A program made the position numbers and the translations under genes. From contig CM070501.1 in NCBI GenBank assembly GCA_036346375.1, positions 32,322,539 through 32,386,538 on the forward strand: a DNA stretch of 64,000 bases. The letters are read 5' to 3'. Of the stretch, positions 34,303-46,003 are shown in pieces; position 1 is the stretch's first letter; each line of letters begins with the position of its first letter. Source of the DNA: Guadua angustifolia. Taxonomy: Eukaryota; Streptophyta; Magnoliopsida; Poales; Poaceae. The notes under the pieces were generated by a model, which was not told where the DNA came from, made no database searches, and worked only from the letters and a program-made list of their open reading frames with translations.

Positions 34303-35211
34303 TGACGGATACCCGCACACAGTATCCCAATGACCAGAAAAGCGTATGGGCATTGCGTACTCTAAAACCGGGGCCTAAGGCCTCGGCCAAGCCGACTGTG
34401 GGACGGTCCAACCAAACGCAATATGGCGGACTCCCCACAGACTCTGGCGAAGCGGCTGGGATGCCCCGATCGAAGCGAGCCTGACGGACCGAGAGCCTCA
34501 ATCAAACTCGAACCCCTTCACAACAAGCCAACATCAAATCATCAGAAGTCGGCGCCAGACCCGGCCACCTACCCCACTGATGCGGCGTTTCAGTATGACC
34601 AAACAGGAGGGAGGCATGCGCTTTCCCTAGTAATCCCCAAGGTGACACCGACGTCAAGACTGACAGCCCACAGAGAGCGGCGGCTGCTTCCGGAGGAAGC
34701 GGACAAGGCGCTCTCGCTTCGGCCAACCTCACCAACCCGACGCAGGGCCAACCACTATCCGTCAGAGGTCAAGTCCGAGACCAGACGCCGAGGCGGAAGG
34801 CCAGACTCCCGGCGTAGGGAGCCCCATCATTTTTTTCCTTTTACACGCTCTATGTAACCGACTTCCCGGCTATATAAGGGAGGTTCGGCCCTCAACGGTA
34901 GCGCACACTAGGACAAACATACAAGCAGGCGCGCCTTTGGAACGACCGGCGTCCACACCCCTAAGCTCCGAGTCCTCCGCTCGGTGCTCTCGCCACCTCC
35001 GTACGAGGCGCTGCGTAGCCCTCGCTTGTAATCCGACGGGTTCATCAAGATCAATACAAACACGCACCACCGCACGAATGGAGTAGGGACATTCACCAAC
35101 CAAGATATATCCTGGACCCTCCTTTTTCTCTCTTGGGGTCTAACCATTCAAGGAGCGAGACGCGGCCCTCTAGACTTACAAATTTCACTTGCGGTTCTCG
35201 AAACACCGGCG
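34303..35211 (+). repeat. Element 2, 5' LTR
   Basis: About 909 bp starting TGACGGATACCCG and ending AAACACCGGCG. The terminal CA seen in the other LTR is CG here. It aligns with 48347-49290 throughout. Many of the visible differences are one- or two-base indels in C or G runs. Confidence 0.92.
34871..34877 (+). promoter_or_regulatory. TATA box of element 2
   Basis: GGCTATATAAGGG lies in the LTR and is conserved at 48922-48928 in the other LTR. Transcription would start near 34905, leaving roughly 300 bp of R-U5. Confidence 0.7.
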
Positions 35212-35231
35212 GTTAGCGCGCCCGGTAGGGG
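35212..35231 (+). other. Element 2 primer-binding site
   Basis: GTTAGCGCGCCCGGTAGGGG directly follows the 5' LTR. It shares the core GCGCGCC(A/C)GGTAGGGG with element 1, so both elements appear to use the same primer. Confidence 0.65.
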
Positions 35232-35940
35232 CTCATCGCGTCACCATTGTCTCCGGATTTCCACTCGGCTTCCTTGATGGATTCGCCGTCAACGACAACG
35301 CCATACGCCGGAGCCGAATCCGTTTGGTTCCCTCGACTTCATCGTCAATATGGCGGAGAGCTCAACCTTGCTCCGCCACGCCCGAGATCAAGCCCCGGGG
35401 GTGCTGCGCCCACGTCATCCACGTCCTCGGCGACCTTCGGCTCGAGGCCTCCGCTTTCGACTCGGCCGGTGCCGCCGTCTGCAGCGCCACCGCCTCGGCC
35501 TTCGCGCCTTTGAGGCGGCGCTATGCCTCTCGAAGGTCTGCCAGCAATGACCGGCTCGCCGGTCTCCATCCATGAGATCTTGGAGGCTCCACCGATGGCG
35601 ACTCCGGTTCCGACACACGAGTCGACCGAGGAGCCGTACACTCATGAAAGTGCAATGTGGCGGTGCAAGCGATCGGCCGACGCGACCGCTAAGTCGGAGG
35701 ACACGCCACCGCTCCGCGAAGACCGGAGGTGGCAGCACCCGACCAGGCGGATCATCCCAAGGTTACCCGACCAGCCCGCGACAATGAGGCTGGAATCATG
35801 GCGGCAGACTTCGGAAGGCACGCGTTGACCAGCCAGGGGCGAGTCAACACGAGCCACCGCAGCGCAAGCGCCAGCCTGTATGTCGAATACCTGCTGATTG
35901 GCGGAGAGCGATTAGCGCCCCATGCTTCCCTCTCCCGAGC
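35232..35940 (+). other. Element 2 leader
   Basis: About 700 bp of GC-rich sequence between primer site and gag. Open frames are present on both strands but none resembles a known family. Confidence 0.45.
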
Positions 35941-36990
35941 CAAAACTTCGCCGCGGCCGCGATGCTGCTCCGCGGCATCCCCGAACCCAACGAGCCCGAG
36001 GCCAGGGCCACCTACCAGCACCTCCGGGCGGTAGAAACCTGTTGCCGTCAAAGATGTACCTACCCCGACGCCCCACAGGGGTCTCGCTTCGGTAATCCAC
36101 AAATGAACCCGCCAAGCCAGGAAGGCAGCGCCCGCAACCGGGCGGCCCAGCCTCCACACCTTTGCGTCATCGCCTTGGCAAGACTACGATCGCGACACTC
36201 TCGACGCTCGAAGAAGAGCGGCCGACGTCGCGGCTCGCTCACAGGTCGCCGACAGCGGTCGCCGCCGCAACCGAAGCCCGACCCCTGAGGGCCCAGGGCC
36301 CCAGGCTTTCTCACGGGAGATCCGCCAGGCGGATTTTCCCGCCCGATTTCGGGCACCAGCCAACATCGCCAAGTACACGGGGGCGACGAACCCCGGCGTC
36401 TGGTTAGAAGATTACCGGCTCGCCTGTCGGGTAGGGGGCCTAGTGACCTCTTCATCATTCAAGACCCCTCTATCTGGCGGACTCGGCTCGAGCCTGGCTC
36501 GAGTACCTGCCCGCCGGGACTATCAGGAGCTGGGCCGACTTGAAGAGCGTCTTCGTCGGCAACTTCCAGGGCACGTACAAGCGCCACAGGAACTCTGACA
36601 CGAAGGCTGCAAGCGGCACAGGAGACGCCTCCGGGACTACATCCGCGCTTCTCCCGCAATGTAACGAACTCCCGACATCGGCGACGCCGTCGTTGGAGGC
36701 GTTCATATCTGACACCACATGCAGGCCTGGTCCACAACCGGCTGCCTCAAGCCTAGGACCACCAGGACACCCGACATCGCCATTTCAACCACGCCTCGGC
36801 GAGGAGGCGATGGGTGCCATCTTGATGAAAGCGGCGGACAGCGAGAACCCGCCCCGAAGGACGGACGCCCTCGACCACGCCGACGCGGCGGCGGAGGGGA
36901 AGAAGGCGCGAGACCACCGGTCGCGGCCGCCGAAGGGCCCGTCTGACAAGCGGCAGCCCACCGACCACTTCGAAAAGCTAATGGATAGCA
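35940..36990 (+). pseudogene. Element 2 gag, frame-broken
   Basis: Gag blocks occur in changing frames: FSREIRQADFPARFRAP and ANIAKYTGATNPGVWLEDYR (36300-36430), then SWADLKSVFVGNFQGTYK (about 36525-36585), RRLRDYIRAS-like (36620-36650) and EEAMGAIL (36802-36825). At least four frameshifts separate them. The order and wording fit the plant Ty3 capsid protein. Confidence 0.75.
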
Positions 36991-36991
36991 G

Positions 36992-37911
36992 GTGCAAACC
37001 ACGGGTACCCGTCGAGCACAAATACCGGATCAAGGAAGTCTGGCGCTTTCTCCGAAACCCCACGCTATCATGGGCAAAGGAAAGAAGCGCGACTCGACGC
37101 CGGAGGCCGGGGAGGACAAAGTTGGCGCCGGGTACCCGGAACCCGACGGGTGCCTTATGATCTTCGGCGGACCAGAGAGCTACGCCGACAAACGCCGGCA
37201 GAAGCTCGCCTACCGAGAGGTGCACACGGTGACCCCCGTGGTCCCAAAGTACCTTCGCTGGTCGGAAACCCCGATCACCTTCGATCGGGCGGACCACCCC
37301 GACCGCGTCCCGCACCCCGGAAGGTACCCACTCGTCGTCGACCCCATCGTAGGATCGAAACGCCTCACCAAAGTCCTCATGGACGGCGGCAGCGGCCTCA
37401 ACATCCTGTATGTCGAGACGCTCGACGCCCTGGGCGTCCCCCGCTCGACCCTACGACCGAGCAAGGCGCCCTTCCACGGCGTCATCCCGGGTCATCAAGC
37501 CTACCCACGAAGCGGGTCGACCGCCGTTACCTTTGGACCCGAAAACTTCAAGACCGAGATCCTCGCATTGAGGTGGTGGGGTTCATGTTCCTACCACGCC
37601 ATTTTGGGAGGCCGTGCTACGCCAAGTTCATGGCGGTCCCCAACTACACCTACAAGCCGAAGATCCGGGGCCACGGGCATCATCACTGTCCTCATCCTTC
37701 CAATTTTGCTTTCAAGCTATGGCGAAGCGATTGCGAAGCTAGCTCGGCGGTCATCGCGTCTGCCGAGCTCGGGCTACTGAGGCGCCCTCCGACTCCATCC
37801 GCTCCGGCAAGTCGGGACTGGTCCTTCGAGTCCGCGGAGGACACGAAGATCGCAATCGATCCCGAAGACCCGGCCAAGACTGTGCGGGTAGGGTCCGCCC
37901 TCCCCGCCAAA
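36992..37911 (+). pseudogene. Element 2 gag 3' end and aspartic protease
   Basis: The frame has ITFDRADHPDRVPHPGRYPLVV, then KVLMDGGSGLNILY, the retropepsin active-site region, near 37370-37410. The second block, GRPCYAKFMAVPNYTYK, is in another frame (37609-37660), so a frameshift lies between. The region closes with PAK followed by an in-frame UAG at 37912-37914. Confidence 0.75.
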
Positions 37912-37914
37912 TAG

Positions 37915-39110
37915 GAAGGCGCGCTCGTCGACTTCCTCCGGGCAAATCGGGATGTCTTCGCCTGGAAGACCTCCGACATGCCGGGCATCCCAAGGGAGGT
38001 CGCCGAGCACACCCTGAACATCCGACCTGGCGCCAGGCCGGTCGCCCAACGCCTGCGCCGTTTCGACGAGGAAAAGCGCAGGCTCATAGGGGAAGAAGTA
38101 GCCAAGCTTTTGGGCGCGGATTCATAAAAGTACGCCACCCCGAGTGGCTCGCCAATCCTGTCCTTGTAAAAAAGAAATCTGGGCAATGGAGAATGTGTGT
38201 CGACTACACAGGCCTGAACAAGGCATGTCCCAAGGACCATTTTCCCTTGCCTCGGATTGACCAAGTCATTGATTCTACCGCTGGGTGCGAGTCGCTCTCG
38301 TTCCTAGACGCCTACTCGGGCTACCACCAGATTCTGATGAAAGAGTCCGACCAGCTCGCCACCTCTTTCATCACTCCGTTCGGCTCGTTTTGTTACGTAA
38401 CCATGCCCTTCGGTCTGAAGAACGCAGGCGCGACATACCAACGCTGTATGTACACCTGTTTCGAAGACCAGATCGGCCGTAACATCGAGGTGTATGTGGA
38501 CGACATCGTCAAAATCAGGAAAGGCCAGCGACCTCATCACCGACCTAGAAGAGACTTTTGCGAACCTCCGCGGTTCAAGATAAAACTCAACCCGAGAAGT
38601 GTGTTTTCGGGGTCCCCAAGGGAAAACTCCTCGGATTCATCATATCCGAGCGCGGCATCGAAGCTAACCCGGTGAAGGTCTCCGCGATCATGAAGATGGG
38701 GCCAATTACGAACCTAAAGGGCGTCCAGAAGCTGACAGGGTGCCTAGCAGCCTTGAGCCGTTTCGTGTCTCGCCTCGGCGAGCGCGGGATGCCGCTCTAC
38801 AAACTGCTCAGGAAATCCGACCACTTCGGCAGACACACGAGGCTCGGGGAGGCCCTTGACCGATTGAAGGCCTTCCTGACGTCACCCCCGGTTCTGACGG
38901 CGCCGTCGCCGTGTGAACCTCTGCTCCTCTACATAGCCGCCACGACCCAGGTCGTAAGCGCGGCACTCGTCGTCGAGCGGGCGGAGGAGGGCCATGCCCT
39001 CAAAGTGCAGCGGCCAGTCTACTTCATCAGCGAGGTACTCTCGGCATCCAAGGCTCGTTACATTAAGTCACGAAGCTTGCTCTCTGGCGGTGCTAATCGC
39101 CAAGAGAAAA
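37915..39110 (+). pseudogene. Element 2 reverse transcriptase, frame-broken
   Basis: After the UAG the frame reads EGALVDFLRANRDVFAWKTSDM, then a frameshift near 38120, then RHPEWLANPVLVKK, CVDYTGLNKACPKD, FLDAYSGYHQI and the active site YVDD (38495-38507). A further frameshift near 38510-38590 precedes KLLGFIISERGIEANP. The next block, LLRKSDHF, and the RPVYFISEVL connection region follow. All RT motifs are present but not in one frame. Confidence 0.85.
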
Positions 39111-41127
39111 CTGATCCACTACTTCAGCCAGCACCCCATCTCAGTGGTGACATCTTCGCCGCTAGGCGAGATTACCCGCAACCGTGACGCCGCGGGGAGG
39201 ATAGCCAAGTGGGCGCTCGAACTTAACGCCCACGACATCTCGTTCGTTCCCAAAACCGCGATCAAGTCCCAAGCCCTTGCCGACTTCGTTGCTGAGTGGA
39301 CCGAAGCCCAGGCGCCACCAGCACTCGAAGACCCTGAATATTGGACAATGTACTTCGATGGGTCCTACACCAAGAACGGAGCGGGCGCCGGAATCGTCAT
39401 TGTCTCCCCACTCGGCAGCAGACTCCGGTACGCTGTCCGACTTCTCTTCGACGCCACCAACAACGTCGCCGAGTACGAAGCCCTCGTCAACGGCCTCCGG
39501 ATCGCCGCCGACCTCGGCGTACGACGGCTTTACATATACGGCGACTCCAAGCTGGTGGTCGACCAGGTCATGAAGACCTCCGAGCCCCGAGACCCACGCA
39601 TGGCAGCGTACTGCCGCGAGGTGCGTAAACTTGAAGAGAAATTCAAGGGTTTCGAGCTCCATCACAGCCACCGACGATACAACAGCGAGGCCGACCACCT
39701 CGCCAACATCGCCTCGGGCAAGGGACCGGTTCCGGCCGGAGTCTTTGCCCACGACCTTCAACGACCGTCCGTCCGAACGGACCTGGCGGTCGATCAGGCG
39801 GCCGGCTCGCCCAGCCCGCCCGAACCAGGCGCCGACCGCCCGGTCGCCGTGCCACCAGGGTCAGGCCAAGACGTGTTGATGACCGAATCCGACTGGAGGA
39901 AGCCTTACGTCGACCGCCTGACAGATGGGACTCTCCCCCAAGACCCGACCGAGGCTCGACGCCTCGCCCGGCGCGCAAAGTCTTTTGCCCTAGTCGGTGA
40001 AGACCTTTACAAGAGGAGTCCCTCCGGGGTTCTCCAGTCGTCCCCCACCCGACCGGGGCAAGGAGTTCTGCGCGACATCCATGCTGGAATATGCGGACAC
40101 CACGCAGCCCCGCGGTCCCTCGTGGGAAAGGCTTTTCGTCAAGGTTTCTACTGGCCGACCGCCGTGGCTGATGCCGAGCAGGTCGTTCGCACCTGCGAAG
40201 GGTGCCAATTCTTCGCTCGGCAGACACACCTCCCGGCTCAAGCCCTCCAGACGATTCCCATCACATGGCCGTTCGCGGTCTGGGACTCGACTGGTCAGCC
40301 CTTCAAGAAAGCGCCCGGGGGCTTCACCCACCTCTTTGTCGCGGTAGACAAGTTTACCAAGTGGATAGAGGCTAAGCCTGTCGCTACCATCACGTCCGCG
40401 CAGGCGGCCGGCTTCTTCCGCGGCATCGTTTACCGGTTTGGAGTCCCGAACTCCATCATCACCGACAATGGTACGCAGTTCACCGGGAGGGAATTTCTCG
40501 AATTCTGCGACGACTTCAACATCCGTGTCGACTGGGCGGCCGTCGCCCACCCGCAAACCAACGGCCAGGCCGAGCGGGCGAACGGCATGATCCTTCAAGG
40601 GCTCAAGCCGCGAATCTTGATCGGCCAAGCGGTCGGCGAAGTGGCGGCCGAGCTGCCCTCCGTCCTTTGGAGTCTACGGACTACTCCAACCAGGTCAACC
40701 GGGTTCACACCATTCTTCTTGGTGTTCGGCGCCGAGGCTGTCCTGCCGACCGACCTGGAGTACGGCGCCCCTAGGCTTCAGGTCTTCGACCGAGCCCGGG
40801 GACTCGATTCGCACAAAGCGCGTCGACCAGCTCGACGAGTAGCGACATCGCCGAAATCCTCCGATCGCCAAATACCAACAAACGCTGCGGCGTTATCGAG
40901 TCGCCAGTCCGCGGCGAACCTTCAACGTGGGCGACTTGGTCCTACGCCAAGTTCAATCCAACGCCGGCAAACACAAGCTTTCGCCCCCGTGGGAAGGCCC
41001 CTTCACCGTCGTGGAGGTAATCCGGCCTGGCACTTACCGACTCAAAGATGCCAAGGGCGACATTGTTTCAAACGCCTGGAACATCGAAAAGCTCAGACGG
41101 TTCTTCCTAAACGACCGCCCTTTCTGA
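39110..41127 (+). pseudogene. Element 2 RNase H and integrase
   Basis: RNase H begins MYFDGSYTKNGAGAGIVIVS (39350) and continues NNVAEYEALVNGL and YGDSKLVVDQ. Integrase has the zinc region (HH near GHHAAPRSL, then CEGCQFFARQ), the core FVAVDKFTKWIEA, SIITDNGTQF and TNGQAERANG, so the D,D,E residues are all present. A local frame slip and return around 40285-40300 changes the usual WG-DLVGPF block to WDSTGQPF. The C-terminal GPF/Y module (WEGPFTVVEVIRPGTYRL, 40999-41050) is in another frame. The long frame 38994-41198 is open, but the product would be altered. Confidence 0.85.
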
Positions 41128-41590
41128 ACACGATTATCTACGACCCTCGGCGGCGCGAACCCGCCGGGCTTGCAAATCTACGTAGCCTTGCTACGTAGCG
41201 CCCTAGTCGACCGCAAGCCTTCCCCTGAAGAAACCGCTTCGTCCCGACTATCACGGTCTACGTCTCGTGAAAACCCCGGTGGTTTTTTCTTGACCACGGC
41301 CGCTAAAGTGATGGCCCGCGACGCGGAGCAATCTTCATACGGGTAACCCACGGGCGATGCGCAAAGGTTTTTTTCGCAAGCATCCCACAACCATCGACGC
41401 TTCAAAGAACAAAACAAATATGAAAAACGCGCATTACGAAAACTTCGGACATAAGCATATCTATTACAGACCAGAAGCAGAAGAGGGTGCAAAAATCAGC
41501 AAAAACAACAAGACCGCCCGGGCGTCCGAGATACCTCGCCTGCACGACAAAGTCCAGGCGGAACCGCGGCGGCTACCTAAGGGTCGGGGC
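41128..41590. other. Element 2 post-integrase spacer
   Basis: Noncoding, changing from GC-rich to AT-rich around 41340-41480. No recognised feature. Confidence 0.4.
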
Positions 41591-41592
41591 CA

Positions 41593-42640
41593 ATGAAGGC
41601 GTCCTCCCCGGCGTCTTCCCCGGAGACCTCGCTGGCGTCCGTCTCGTCATCCGAGACCTCCAGTGCAACCTCCCGCCACGCTCTGCGCCTCCTCGCTTCG
41701 GGCCCGCGCTTGGGCCGCGTTGCCTCGGATATGGGAGACGGTGTCCTCCGGGTCGAAGGAGCCGCACCGGCTGGCGCAGCACGCCAACACATACTCCGCC
41801 GCCAACGCGGCAACCCTCCTTTCAGCGGGCGGGCGCTCCCGCGAAGGCTCGGGCGAGCCCTCCAACGCCTCGGCCGCTCGGGTGAGGCCGAAGGCATACT
41901 GCGCCACGGTGGACGTAACCGGCTCGTTGAGCTCCACCCCCAGTGGCCTCAGGCTCCTACCCATGCTTTCGTAAGCAGGGCGGAGCATGGAGAGGAGGAC
42001 CCCGCGCGTGGCGCCGAAGTCCTCGTTCGCGCGGGCCACCTCCGCCTCGGCTGCCCTCGGCCTAGCGCCCGTGAGCCGCCGCCTCGTCTCGGCGGCTTGC
42101 ACCCGCGCCTCAGCGCCGTCACCGCGCCCTAGGGCAGCGGAAGAGCCCGCCGAGACACCGGTCGGCATGGGACCGCACCAGTAGCGTCCACCATGTCAAG
42201 CCGCCCGATCCTCAAGAAGTCGATTCCGGCCCCTGGGCGCTGAGCCACCTCCGACGTCGCTCGCCGGCGCCGCGCTAGGCCGGTCGGACCTGCGAGAAGC
42301 AAGGCCAGAAAACAACGTCAACCAGACACTCCTAGCAACCCCGCCACGTCCAGAACAACGAAAAGAGCACCTACCCGCGACGGGGGCTCCAGATGAAGAA
42401 CCTTGGCGACGGTAGGTCCAGTCCGCCCCTCGCCGCTGCGCCGGAGGGGCCCCCCTCCGTCCGACGCTTCTTGGAGGGTGAGCCCCCAGGACTCCCCCCC
42501 ACCACTCGTTTGCCAGCCCCCCTCTCGTCTCCGCCACCGCTTGCCATAACACCGACGAGAGCTTCCTCCGGAGAACGGGCTTGGAAGGCAAAGGTCTAAA
42601 ACAACACTTGGCGTTAGGGCCGAAAAAGCGGTTTACCACC
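41593..42640 (-). pseudogene. Element 2 antisense ORF, C-terminal part or second unit
   Basis: On the - strand, 42168-41647 reads RRLTGARPRAAEAEVARANEDFG, then MLRPAYESMGRSLRPLGVELNEPV and TVAQYAFGLTRAAEAL. It is Ala/Arg/Glu-rich and fits the C-terminal tail of the gypsy-type transposon protein. The - strand has TATAAATA at 42653-42660, so a separate transcript starting near 42630 is possible. No known domain is present by itself. Confidence 0.4.
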
Positions 42641-42652
42641 TCCTCCCGCCCG

Positions 42653-42660
42653 TATTTATA
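42653..42660 (-). promoter_or_regulatory. TATA-like box on antisense strand
   Basis: The - strand reads CCTTATAAATACGGG, a good plant TATA box, between two antisense blocks of element 2. It could serve antisense transcription. This is from sequence alone. Confidence 0.35.
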
Positions 42661-43029
42661 AGGGCGGATTCACCGAGCCGCAACCGCCGAAGCGCCTCGC
42701 GGCGCTCCATGGCGTCCTGGCGGCGCGCCCGGCCCGACGCTACGATGCGACGCGCATTAAAATCGCACTTGACATTTAATGCGCCGAAGCGACCGAAAAG
42801 TCTTGAGCGCGCCGCTCCCTGCTCCGGTGATGCGACGCTTCGGTCTTCCGCTACACCTAATTATACGGACATCCTCGGAATCCGCACCAGCACCCGCGAA
42901 GCCGCACGGCGACGACCCAAAAGAGATAAGTCACCCGACTCCCTCTCCTTCATAATTCTCTTGAGCGACCAATGATACGTCGCGACCACACCAGTCGCCA
43001 CGCATCGCCGGGGCTCGAGGTAAGATCGT

Positions 43030-43620
43030 CTGACCGCGATCCGATGACCGCGGCTCCCTAACCAGCTAGTTCGTCGACCAAGCGCTTCGACCCACGCCGC
43101 GCGCCGATTCTGGTCTCAAGTAGCGCCGGGGAAGGTAACTCAGACGGTCGAGCCATGGGCCAGTCGAAAAACGTCCCCCTTCTGTTCAAGATGCGAAATG
43201 CGTACTCCCGCTCGCCAAACGACATCCACATTCATACGGGTCGATGATCCGACCGACCCCTCGGCCCCCCTAATGGGTAACCCGTCCGACCCAAGCGCTG
43301 CGACTCGACCTACGCCCCGGCGGCTACGGTTTCGAAGTTGCACCTCGTGGTAGCAAGTTACCTATACGGCACGAGCCATGGGCCGGTCGGAGACGTCCTT
43401 TTCCCCGACCAAAGTACGAGCAGGTGCTCTCGCTCCCCACGTCATTCATGTTCATACAGGTCGGCGTCCCGACCGACTACTCGGCCCCCCTAGTGGGTAC
43501 CCCGTTTGACCCAAACGCTGCGACCTACGCCACGGCTGCTACGGTCTCGAAGTAGCGTTTTACGGCAAGGGGATACCCATACGGTGCGAGCCTCAAGTCG
43601 GTCGGGGCTACTCCTTCCCT
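43030..43620. repeat. About 222-bp tandem repeat in element 2
   Basis: CTCGGCCCCCCTAATGGGTA near 43260 and CTCGGCCCCCCTAGTGGGTA near 43481 head matching blocks that continue CCCAA(G/A)CGCTGCGAC. GAGCCATGGGCC also repeats (43150, 43374). Two good units and one decayed unit are visible. Confidence 0.7.
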
Positions 43621-43843
43621 GCGTAAGGCTTGAATGAACGTAATCCGACCTCGGTCTTCTCTTTAGCCCTTCTTCGCGCTCCTTCAGTAAAATCAAAAGC
43701 GCCACGCTCAAGAAACCCTCCGGTGGTTTCCAGGGTCACAGCTTTTGAGCGCAAAGGAAGAGCTTAAAATTCGCAAGCAAGCACAAAAACGAAACCGGTT
43801 CATTATGCACCGAAGTTCTTTACATTCGCATAAATATCTAACG

Positions 43844-44819
43844 CTATTCGTAAACCCCGTGGAGGACGTTCTGCGGGGATATTCGGTCGGCGATCGCCCG
43901 GGCATAGGGCTCGGCCTGGAGACCGAAGCGCTCGACCTCCTCGTCGGTCCGATTCCGGGCGATCCCGCTGCCAACTTTGGCCAGGTCAAGACCATTGTAG
44001 AAGGACATGGCGTTAACGAGCGCGGAAGTGGCCCCCAGGGCAGCGCTCGTCTTCACCGACTTCTCGACATGTTCCGCAGACACGGCCAACTTTCGGTCGA
44101 AAGCGGACTTCGTGCCTCGCTGCCCCGGCGAAAGTCGGGCGCAGACGGTCCGGCCGACCTTCCCTAAGGTCCCCAACTCGGCGATCAGCTGGACCCGCTC
44201 ATCCTCCAATTCCTTCCGGGTCGTCTGAGCCGCTTCTAGCGCCACGGCCGCCGCGTCGCGCTCTTCCGCCGCCAAACGCCGTGCCTCCGCGACTTCTCCG
44301 AATCTTTTTTGCAGCTCTGAAGATCAAGGCAAAAGTTAGGAACGCGTCCACCTTCCGAACCAACCCAGACAGCAACAACCTACCGGACGTGGCGCTTTCC
44401 ATGGCTTGAAGTCTCCCCAGGGTCTCCTCGCCGGACTTCACCGCCACGGCCGCCTCCTCGAGGGCGACGTCCCGGGCGTTACGAGCCTCCTCCCGAGCCA
44501 GGTGCGCCAAGATCGCCTCGGCCGCGGCCCTCGCGCTATTGGCCTCCGCCAGGAGGGACTCAAGCTCGGATACCCTCGCCCTCAGGGACTCACCCAACCG
44601 GCGCTCCTCCTGCAGGGCGGCGTCCCTCTCACCCACCATCCGGCGAGCCTCTTCCGCCGCTGACTGCTCGCGCGTCACGGCTTCCCGAGCCTCCCGCAGC
44701 ACGGAGTCCCGTTGGTCGCGATCCTCCTCCGAGGCGGCCCTCTGGCTGTGCAGGCGACGGAGGAGTTCGGATTTGCCCTCCGAACGCACCAGAAGACGCT
44801 GCAGCCAGCCACCGCTCAA
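43844..44819 (-). pseudogene. Element 2 antisense ORF, coiled-coil segment
   Basis: The - strand reads LREAREAVTREQSAAEEARRM, then RARVSELESLLAEANSARAAAEAIL and further ETLGRLQAMES, a strongly heptad-like, Ala/Glu/Arg-rich coiled coil. It continues after about 44280 with ELEDERVQLIAELGTLGKVGR and SALVNAMSFYNGLDLAKVG. Frame changes separate the pieces. It lies downstream, in - direction, of the globular domain at 45979-47031, as expected for the tail of one protein. Confidence 0.55.
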
Positions 44820-45301
44820 CTTCAGAATCCGTCAGCATCCGGAAAAACAAGAAAGTTCCGAGCATAACTTACCGCACCAGCCGGGTCGATCCCCCCGGCG
44901 ACCGCATCCAACGCCCTCCCGGAAGACTCAAGAAGGAGATTCAGTTCGCCTTGAATCCGCCTAACGCGATCCGGGCGCTTAGGAACCCTCCGCAGGACTC
45001 CCATTCGCAAGCTCGCCCGTCATCAATGAGAGCGATGTCTCTGGGAGGAGGTCATCGCCTGGCCGGATCGGGGTGGTCGAAGGCGACTGAGGGAGCTCCC
45101 CCGCGGTCGTCCCGGTGGCCCGCTCCGACGGTCGGATCCCCATCACCTCCGCCAGCGGGTCCGCGGCCTCCGCCACCACCGATCGCAAAGACGCCCCGGT
45201 ACTCCGCCGGCGACGATGGCGGCCCGCCTCGATGCGGAGACTCCGAGCCGCAAGACGCCCACGCGCCGGCGGCGAGATCGGTCCGCCCTCCTCGGCCCTC
45301 G

Positions 45302-46003
45302 TTAAGTGGCGGCGACCTCGACGGTCGCCGGGACATCGTGGGACGCCAACTCCACGGACGCCTCGGCATCACCACCGCAAGACGATCTCCACTGGTCGTC
45401 GATCATGGGCGCGACCGCCACCGCCTCCGGCGTTTGCCCCGTCGACGGTGTATCTTCGACTCCGGCGGAGAGCCTGGCTGCGCCCCGGCAGCGATTCGCC
45501 ACCGCCGCTTCATCAAGCCTTCCCAAAAAATCCCTAAAAACGAGGCCGGTGAGGACATTTGAACAAAATCGACATGCGGTGAGGGGATGGGCTAACCACG
45601 CCGAGCGGGTGCCGAACAACCGCGCCCTCTTCGCCGGTCTTCCTGGCGAGGGATGGCCATCACCCCCCTCCTCCAGGGGCACCCCCCTCGGTGGTGTCCC
45701 TGCCCGAGACGCCGCGACGACGACCTCTGTATCAACATCCTCCATTGGGTCGTCGGCCGGCGGCAGCTCGAAGTCATACTCCTCGTATATGACGCCGGGG
45801 ACTTCGCTGTCGTCGGTGGACGACCCCCATCCGGCCGAAGAAAGCGCCGTCGACTCTGACGCCTCCTCGCCGCGCGCGGTCGCGGCCTGCCGGGCCCGCC
45901 TCTTTTCCTTCTTCTTGCTCTCCAGGCGCTCCTTCCGAGCGGACTCCCGCAACTCGGCCTGCTGGCGGATCGCCGCCCTCATCTCCTTCTCCCCCGGCAG
46001 CAA
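45302..46003 (-). pseudogene. Element 2 antisense ORF, middle linker
   Basis: The - strand frame starts with a basic KKEKRRARQAAT stretch and then an acidic, Pro-rich linker (EEYDFELPPADD). It connects the N-terminal domain to the coiled coil. No enzyme signature is seen. Confidence 0.4.
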
